A stretch of 64,000 nt of DNA. Origin: Orobanche coerulescens. Its lineage: Eukaryota > Streptophyta > Magnoliopsida > Lamiales > Orobanchaceae. The notes beneath the pieces are model-generated. The model was given only the letters and a program-made list of their open reading frames with translations, had not been told where the DNA came from and did not search any database. Shown here piece after piece: positions 57,935 to 64,000 of the stretch (the stretch's first letter is position 1; each line of letters opens with the position of its first letter). The position numbers and the translations under genes are program-made. The DNA lies in contig CM065801.1 in the NCBI GenBank assembly GCA_033398695.1, positions 2,604,001 to 2,668,000 on the forward strand, written 5' to 3'.

Positions 57935-58930
57935 TTTGTTGTGATACTTGTTGATGATACATCAATTTTGTGTATAGCATGCTGTATTTGTTGCTTCTCC
58001 CCAGAACCGCTGCGAAAACTTGCTTGCACCTATCTCATGGTTCTTGTTGCTTCCATGAGCGTCCTGTTCTTTCGCTCCCCAATACCATTTTATTGAGGAG
58101 GCTAGGCTGTTGAGTATTCGTGTTGTATTCCATTGTCCGAACAGTATTGCTCTATAAAGCGATTTGTGAATTAGTACCTCTGTCGGAACGAATGGACACG
58201 ATACTCAACCCTTTCTCATTCTGTAGCTTTCTCAGTTGCTCTGGCAACTTCGTTGTGGTTTATTTCTTCTTGCTTAGAAAGATTGTCCAAGCATACCTGG
58301 AAAAATTAGCAACAATAACGAGACAATATATTTCTTACCTCCCAAACTTACAGGGTCTACAAGGTCGTAGAGGTCCATGTGTAGCATATCCATAACCATG
58401 TGGATGGATAGGTATGATATGATTTTCAGGATGGTTTTGATTTGTTTGCCTTTCAGATAGGGTCCACAGATGTTGTCTCTATAGAATGACACATCGGGCA
58501 AACTTCTAACCATTCTCTGTCTCGCGAGTTTGTTGATTGTCTTGAATTTAATATGAGACATCCTCTTATGCCATAGCCAGCTTTGATCTGCAGTGCCTTT
58601 GGCAACAAAACACGGGATTGTGGAGCTCGTAGACTTCCAGTCAGCAATATACATATTACCTGACCTGATTCATGTGAGAAAAAAAAAAATTGGTCTTGAT
58701 GTCCTTCACTCTACAAAGGTCTACATAGAATTTGATCGAGAATTATTTGTCACAGAACTAGATGATACTAAGTAGATTGTATTGTAGGCCTTCAACATAA
58801 GCTATGTCGGTGACTTTAAACTTTCCTACAAGCAGGGTTTCCTTTACTTTTGTTCTTCCCTTGGACTTGTCATTGAAGAACACCGTTGGACCGCGACAGA
58901 TTGTGCAAATGTTATTGGTAAGTGTGTGGT
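57935..58930 (-). pseudogene. Copia polyprotein relic (pre-integrase and integrase)
   Basis: On the minus strand the order is TNNICTICRGPTVFFNDKSK, AYVEGLQYN, then MYIADW, SWLWHKRMSHI and NKLARQRMVRSLPDVSF (GAG-pre-integrase), CGPYLKGKQIKT, DLYDLVDPVSLGGKKYI, and further down FTNRFIEQYC and NGIGERKNRT of the integrase core. Many stops and shifts are present. Protease, RT and LTRs are missing nearby. It is unrelated in detail to the full copia element at 46683. Confidence 0.85.
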
Positions 58931-59116
58931 TGAAACTAAAAAAAAAAAAAAAAAATAATAGTAAATATATAGGGAAGATTAATTGAAATGTAATTGAGGA
59001 AAAAATAACTTAAAAAATACGGAAAGGGCTTGTAATTCTGGGTGCGAATTACTTTATCCTTTAATTAATTATTTTAGGAAACCGAGGGGAAAGAGACACA
59101 TATTGGCGCGCAATGA

Positions 59117-59866
59117 CAATTAAAAATAATAAAAACTTATATAGTTGATTTCAAAAATAAATAAATTAACAAATTTTTTAAAATTAAAAAAATTAAAAAC
59201 CACTTAAAAAGATCGATTTTTATTTTTTGAAATTATCTTTGTGCAAAGATGAATCTTGGAATTAGTATATTATTATTAAATTTAGTTGCTTGCGTATTTA
59301 GAAATATCTCTTTAAAAATTCATAAAATGATTATTAAATATGAATTTTTCTATTTATTTTGTTATTTTATATTAATTAAATAAGATTTAAAACTAAGATA
59401 GACTATTTTATTTTTTCCATAATTTCTTTGATTTATTTATAAATAATAATCAAAACCATTGTTTCTACACTTTTAATAATATTTTTTAATAAGATTATTT
59501 TGATTTATTTAATTGATTAGGACTTCTTTTGCAATACTCCCAAGCATCTTTCATTTCAATTGATATTTATTTTATTGATATACCTAATTATAGTGACTAA
59601 TTTATATAACTAATTAATTAATAAAAATATATAATATCTCCACGAGATTTTACGTTTAAGTTTTTAATATATTATGCACACTACTATATTAACTTTCTCT
59701 TTATTTGGGATTTATATTTTTAACTAATGAAAACGTGAAATATTTCTGTAAATATAATCAATTCCTATTTATTCGTAATTCATATTCCTTAATTCGTAAA
59801 AATTAATAAGATATGTAGGAGTTTTTGAGGTATAATTATAATGTAATTAATGCAATGATATAGGAA
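59117..59866. repeat. AT-rich dispersed repeat, copy B
   Basis: Runs parallel to copy A (35541-36340) over almost its full length, including ATCTTTGTGCAAAGATGAATC and ATTAACTTTCTCTTTATTTG, and extends to AATTATAATGTAATTAATGC. Confidence 0.8.
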
Positions 59867-59869
59867 TAT

Positions 59870-60268
59870 TATTTGGATAGAATTTAAAATTCAATAGCAA
59901 TTCCAAAATTTTCAAAAAATATATAGTTCATTTCAAAAGTAAATAAATTAACAAATCTTTTAAAACTAAAAAATTAAAAATCACTTAAAAATCACTTAAA
60001 ACGATCAATTTTTATTTTCGGAAATTATCTTTGTGTAAAGATGAATCTGCAAATTAGTATATTATTATTAAATTTTATTACTTGTGTATTTAGAAATATC
60101 TCTTTAAAAATTCATAAAATCAGTAATTATATAATTTATTAAATATGAGTTTTTCATTTATTTTGTTATTTTATATTAATTAAATAAGATTTAAAACTAC
60201 GATAGACTATTTTGTTTATTCCATAGTTTCTTTGATTTGATTTATTTAATAAGATAAAAATTTCAGGC
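59870..60268. repeat. AT-rich dispersed repeat, copy C (5' half)
   Basis: Restarts the same sequence directly after copy B (AAATTATCTTTGTGTAAAGATG at 60016) and stops near CATAGTTTCTTTGATTTG. The arrangement B-C is a head-to-tail tandem. Confidence 0.8.
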
Positions 60269-61390
60269 AAATATGATCATTAAAAATTAAAATCCTCCCT
60301 GATTTAAGGCAAATCTGAATTGATAGAAATCGATATAAAATCAACAAAAATATACATATATACAAGTAATATATGAAGAGTTAAGGTTTCTGCATACTAT
60401 TGTCCTTTCCTTCAATTTTCAGGATTTAGAAATATATTTTTATCAAAATTTGTTATCATATATTCTGCCTACTGTTAAGGATTCTCATACAACGGCTTGA
60501 TTTATATGCACGCTTTATCGGGATACTTCATAGCTTCGACAACTTACAAAGAATCAGATTTTCCTAAATCGGTGAAATACGCATAACAATGCGACTAGAA
60601 TGAAAGAAAGATAAAGAAGTAAGACATTTAAAGAACCAAATCCGAATTAAATAGAGGTCTCGTCTAATTATGATAACATTTCTTGAATCCTACTTCTACT
60701 TCCTAATAACGGAAGTCTGAGCTACAAAGGGATATGAATTAAGAAATGAACAAACATGATAGGGGTCAAACTTACCTCTAGGCATGATAGCACAGCTGCT
60801 AAGTCTTTTAAGTTCCTCTATGAATAGAATATCGTGCAAGCAAAAGATAGTGTAAAAACCTGAAATAATTCGAAAAGAAAATTAAGTGAATCTTCTGTTT
60901 ACATTGTTTATTGGTCAAATACAGCATCAAATCTTCCATAGCATATATTCATAATTGTAGTATTACAACCACAAATCTATACTATATAATACTTATCCCT
61001 CTTAATTTAATATGGAAGGAGGATTGTGTTATACTAGTCTTCCTTTAATGGTAAATCGTCAAACTTCCATCACCATGAGGAAGTTGGGACCCTTGCTGTA
61101 ATAATTTTGTGAAAGAAATAATAAATAGAATAATATCTTTATTATATATTTATTTATTTGCCGCTGAAAAGGGCCGGACTTGGTATAGGGCGGAGTGGGC
61201 CACTGCCTAAGACAGCCCGGTCCAAGGGGCAGCAAAGCTCAATACGTCCATTAATATTAGTAGGTCCATTTCGAAAAAAATCAACAAAAAATCAACGCTT
61301 CGTCCTTCTTCCGATTCCTATCAAATGCCGCACGAACTCTCAAATCTCCTCTTCCCTGACTTATGAGATTAATTATTCGGCAGATAATGT
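60269..61390. other. Intergenic DNA with one possible exon
   Basis: Contains a possible minus-strand exon at 60776-60859 and a GC-rich island near 61155-61210 (GGGCCGGACTTGG ... GCCCGGTCC, partly self-complementary). No complete gene or bounded element is recognised. Confidence 0.4.
60776..60859 (-). other. Possible isolated exon
   Basis: On the minus strand ATTTCAG precedes and GGTAAG follows an 84-bp open segment reading FYTIFCLHDILFIEELKRLS then SCAIMPR. Splice signals are good and the peptide looks protein-like. No family is recognised and no adjoining exon was found, so a relic or chance exon is likely. Confidence 0.25.
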
Positions 61391-61394
61391 CATC

Positions 61395-62240
61395 TCACAA
61401 TCTACAAGAAATTAAGGACTTCTCCGAATGAATCCTCAAAATTGTAGATGGTGAACTGAGTGAAGAAGTCGATAGAGAAACCTTGATTGATATTCTTGAT
61501 ATTTATTAATCTGGAATGCTGAAGATCATGTTGCAGCCAATGTTTGAAAGCACTATCTTTCACTTATAAGTAACTTTCCTTAAAGTAATTTTTTGAAGAA
61601 AGGGCAATCCTGCGCCGGCAAACAACGTTGTGGAAATAGTAAACGATTATGTGATGTCTATAATTTCAAAAGACAAACGGATATATCTCAGTTCTTATAG
61701 TATATGCAAAATCTCTGCGACCTCTAAAAGTCAAAATCAAGTATATCCAGTGGTTTTTTTGAATAGCATCAAGTGTTCTAGAATTCCAAATCACATCTTG
61801 AAATCGTAAGTTAGAATTTCAATTATGCTAATTCAAAATATGGATCAATCATAAAGATTATGCAATGTCACATCATTAATAATTATCCAAATCCGTAACC
61901 ATATTATTGAACAAAAAAATTCGGGGAATAATTTTGAGAGTAAAGTATTTATTCCACAATTGGATATTAAGCTCGTTAGATATCAGATTAACATTTAGAT
62001 TTCAAAAATGTCACTTCCCACTTATTATGGACTTTGCCATGACTATATTTAAGAGTCAAGATCAAACGCTCTCTCATGTCGGTATGTATCTTCCAAGACC
62101 CGTATTCGGTCATGGTTAGCTTTATGTAGCCATATTAAGAGTGAAGATCAGCAAAGACTAGAAATCTTTTGTTGCGATAAAAATGGTGTAATCATAAAGA
62201 GAACAAATAGTGTAGTTTATAAATAAGTATTATGAAATTT
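61395..62240 (+). pseudogene. Helitron PIF1-like helicase, C-terminal relic
   Basis: In shifting plus-strand frames the order matches Helitron Rep-helicase C-termini: EIKDFSE-ILKIVDGEL (61408), ERAIL then APANNVVEIVNDYVMSII (61597-61670), YLSSYSI, VYPVVFLNSIKCS and IPNHILK (61740-61808), a decayed NMDQS-LCN region, FRFQKCHFPLIMDFAMTI then KSQDQTLSHVGMYLPRPVFG (62000-62115), and finally KNGVIIKRTNSVVYK. Known homologues show the DFAMTINKSQGQTL helicase motif (family knowledge); here the Gly is replaced by Asp. Several stops and frameshifts destroy the gene. Helitron ends (5' TC, 3' hairpin-CTRR) were not found, and no Rep domain is visible. Confidence 0.85.
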
Positions 62241-62269
62241 ATAATGAACGATTTACATATTATATATTT

Positions 62270-62408
62270 ACATAAGAGTGTTCTTTTTTGTGTTCCCGTG
62301 TAATTACACGGTTGAGCACTATGAGTTGCACGATTATTCACGATATTCTTTTGTTGAAATTAATTCTTTTTGCTTGAGGACAAGCAAAGGCTTAAGTTTG
62401 GGGGTATT
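62270..62408 (+). other. 3' untranslated end and PPT of a gypsy element
   Basis: TTTGCTTGAGGACAAGCAAA is followed by GCTTAAGTTTGGGGGTATT, a signature found just before the 3' LTR of plant Athila/Tat-type gypsy elements. The polypurine tract is AAGTTTGGGGG. No coding sequence of that element remains in the window. Confidence 0.7.
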
Positions 62409-62790
62409 TGTTAGGCGTATTTTTATACGCTTATTTATCATTATTTTGTATTCTTTTCATGAGTAAATTTGCATAAATGAGCCTTTAATGCCATATTCTT
62501 TTATGTTTTGCAGGAAATTGGAGTCCGGAAGCCGAAATGAGGAAAAACGGGCGAAAACGGCGATTTTTGGCCCGGGGCCGCGGCACAAGCCAAGCGGGCC
62601 GCGGCACAGGAAGGCACCCAGCGACCCCCAGAGTAATCTGTACTCTGAGCCGCGGCACAGATATAGTGAGCCGCGGCCCAGAAGAAACACACAGCGCCCA
62701 GGTTTTAATCTGCACGCCATGTGCCGCGGCACAGATTTAGTGAGCCGCGGCACACGGGGCGATTTTGGTGTGCTCCGCGCGGGTTTCAAC
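62409..62790 (+). mobile_element. Partial LTR of an Athila/Tat-type gypsy element
   Basis: Starts TGTTAGGCGTATTTTTATACGC right after the PPT. It holds six copies of the palindrome GCCGCGGC (at about 62577, 62599, 62650, 62671, 62723 and 62744). It is cut near 62790, where a minus-strand gag begins, so the 3' half is lost. Confidence 0.7.
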
Positions 62791-62796
62791 CAATGA

Positions 62797-63143
62797 TCCC
62801 AGGTGGGAGTCTCAGAAATACCGTCGTACTTAGGTGGTTGCATCTTCGCCACCTCTTGCAGCCATCGGTCGACTCGATTTCCCATGTCTGGGATACCTTG
62901 CTGTCGATCTCCCTGCTGTAATCCCACCGCCACCTGCATCCGGTCCACAACCTGGGCAAACCAAGTCATCTGGTTCACCACCTGACGAAGGATTTCGGGC
63001 ACAGCAGGTTCCGGATCATTATTAATAGATCTTTGTGGCTCGCCCGAGCTGTGGCTGGCCTGATTAGAGGGCGAAGCTTCTCTTTCAGCATTCCTTCTTC
63101 CGCGTTCACGACCGCGACCACGTCCACGTCCACCTCTCAACAT
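62797..63143 (-). pseudogene. Ty3/gypsy gag N-terminal fragment
   Basis: ATG at 63143 opens MLRGGRGRGRGRERGRRN, an Arg/Gly-rich start, followed by a helical region with LRQVVNQMTWFAQVVDRMQ and ending near KMQPPKYDG-ISETPTW, the beginning of the gag domain (usually PP.F.G..DP..A..WL). It breaks off at the junction with the plus-strand LTR at about 62790. Upstream on the minus strand lie a primer site and an LTR end, so this is the 5' end of a minus-strand element of the Del/Tekay style. The rest is missing. Confidence 0.8.
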
Positions 63144-63361
63144 ATTGTAAGCATAAATACTCAATATACAGGAAACAATATCGTTCAAATGTTCAAGTAT
63201 AAAGAGATACAACGTGTAAAGGACGAGATAGAGTTTAGGAACTTACAACCAGTGCTCGCATAAAGACGTAGGCAGTACAGTGATGGTATTCGCTGTCGGT
63301 TACTTCAAAAGACATATATGACCCCTATTTTAACTCAATGGCCAATATATCCATAATCATA

Positions 63362-63373
63362 GCTCCGATACCA
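63362..63373 (-). other. Primer binding site (minus strand)
   Basis: The minus strand reads TGGTATCGGAGC, identical to the site at 2498-2509, six bases after an LTR end GGGGGTGTTACA (minus strand, ending at 63379). Confidence 0.85.
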
Positions 63374-63378
63374 TATTC

Positions 63379-63568
63379 TGTAACACCCCCGATATATTCA
63401 GGAATATTACAGCGTCGTAAATCCTTTACATAGGGATTTACAAGGCTGAAGAAATGAAAAGACAATAACAGATACCAACGTATGAAAGTAACTGAAATAA
63501 AATACAACAGTTCTGACCAATAATGAAAATAAAAATGTCCAAAGGAAAAGAATTAATACATCACCAAA
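63379..63568 (-). mobile_element. LTR 3'-end fragment of minus-strand gypsy element
   Basis: On the minus strand it ends GACGCTGTAATATTCC ... GGGGGTGTTACA, like the LTRs at 1476, 2492 and 6477 (GGCGCTGTAATAT ... GTGTTACA), so it belongs to the same broad group. It is cut by the AT-rich dispersed repeat at about 63570. Confidence 0.75.
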
Positions 63569-63571
63569 TTC

Positions 63572-63785
63572 AAATTAGGTTTAAGTTTTTAATATATTGT
63601 GCACACTACTATATTAACTTTCTCTTTATTTGGGATTTATATTTTTTAACTAATGAAAACGTGAAATTTTTATGTAAATATAATCAATTTCTATTTATTC
63701 GTAATTTATTCCTTAATTCGTAAAAATTAATAAGGCAGGTAGGAGTTATTTGAGGTATAATTATAATGTAATTAATGCAATGATA
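63572..63785. repeat. AT-rich dispersed repeat, copy D (3' part)
   Basis: GTTTAAGTTTTTAATATATTG to GTAATTAATGCAATGATA matches the last part of copies A and B in the same orientation. Confidence 0.8.
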
Positions 63786-64000
63786 ATTAGGCCAATAATT
63801 GATTATGTGTCAGTTGGAGCATGAGAGGCTGACACATAAACACACGAAGCACCAGCAGAAGACATATGGTAGCCGAAGCATGAGAAGCTGCCACTTAGGC
63901 TCAGCGTATTCAGCATTAGTATATAAGGGAGATTAACTAGATGTCCTACCGTGCGATGCACGACGTAAAATGATAAATATTTTATTATATTAATAATATG
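63786..64000. other. Window end, unassigned
   Basis: Contains two related words, GTCAGTTGGAGCATGAGAGGCTG and GTAGCCGAAGCATGAGAAGCTG, then TAGATGTCCTACCGTGCGATGCACG, which may be the start of another dispersed element that continues beyond the window. Confidence 0.35.

Noticed and set aside
63033..63263. 76-codon plus-strand frame
   Set aside because: Antisense shadow of the Arg/Gly-rich gag N-terminus.

Overview
This window looks like an intergenic, transposon-saturated stretch of a flowering-plant (probably eudicot) nuclear genome. The evidence is two plant-type genes (a SAR1 GTPase with introns and an intronless PADRE/DUF4228 gene), plant Ty3/gypsy and Ty1/copia elements primed from initiator tRNA-Met, hAT, CACTA, Mutator-like, Stowaway and Helitron remains, a 5S-rRNA-related repeat and a piece of plastid atpI. 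The species cannot be told from the sequence.

Layout. 1-6477: Ty3/gypsy LTR sequence, including an element with a 3.6-kb LTR and an interior of only about 390 bp. 6486-9069: broken minus-strand gypsy gag and probable leader/LTR. 9318-20165: a minus-strand LTR element (226-bp LTRs, 5-bp target duplication, no recognisable gag-pol). It holds a hAT element (16592-19541), which holds a CACTA element (16929-18918), which holds another hAT element (17492-18219). 20373-20798: PADRE gene. 21050-24703: MITEs and non-autonomous hAT elements. 25632-28605: SAR1 gene on the minus strand, with two DNA-transposon insertions in its 2.3-kb intron 2. 28964-29632: small hAT. 30168-34503: 4.3-kb hAT with a decayed transposase gene. 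36703-41261: LTR element that carries only a gag-like protein. 41980-43090: 5S-like repeats. 44200-45331: gypsy integrase fragment and plastid atpI fragment. 46683-53270: full-length copia element with nearly identical LTRs but a frameshifted polyprotein. 57211-57436: long-TIR foldback MITE. 57935-58930: copia integrase relic. 59117-60268: AT-rich dispersed repeat. 61395-62240: Helitron helicase relic. 62270-63570: two colliding gypsy fragments.

Function. Only SAR1 (COPII coat assembly at the ER) and the PADRE protein look like working host genes; they are unrelated in function. Everything else is mobile DNA and its decay products. Element boundaries are secured by matching target-site duplications for the 9.3-kb LTR element, the gag-only LTR element, the copia element, six hAT-type elements, one Mutator-type MITE and the long-TIR MITE. 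I did not find a defence island, CRISPR array, gene cluster or obviously new enzymatic system. The most unusual items are the four-level nest, the LTR promoter built from TACGTACGTA palindromes, the gag-only retroelement with one in-frame stop, and the MITE whose terminal repeats are themselves hairpins.
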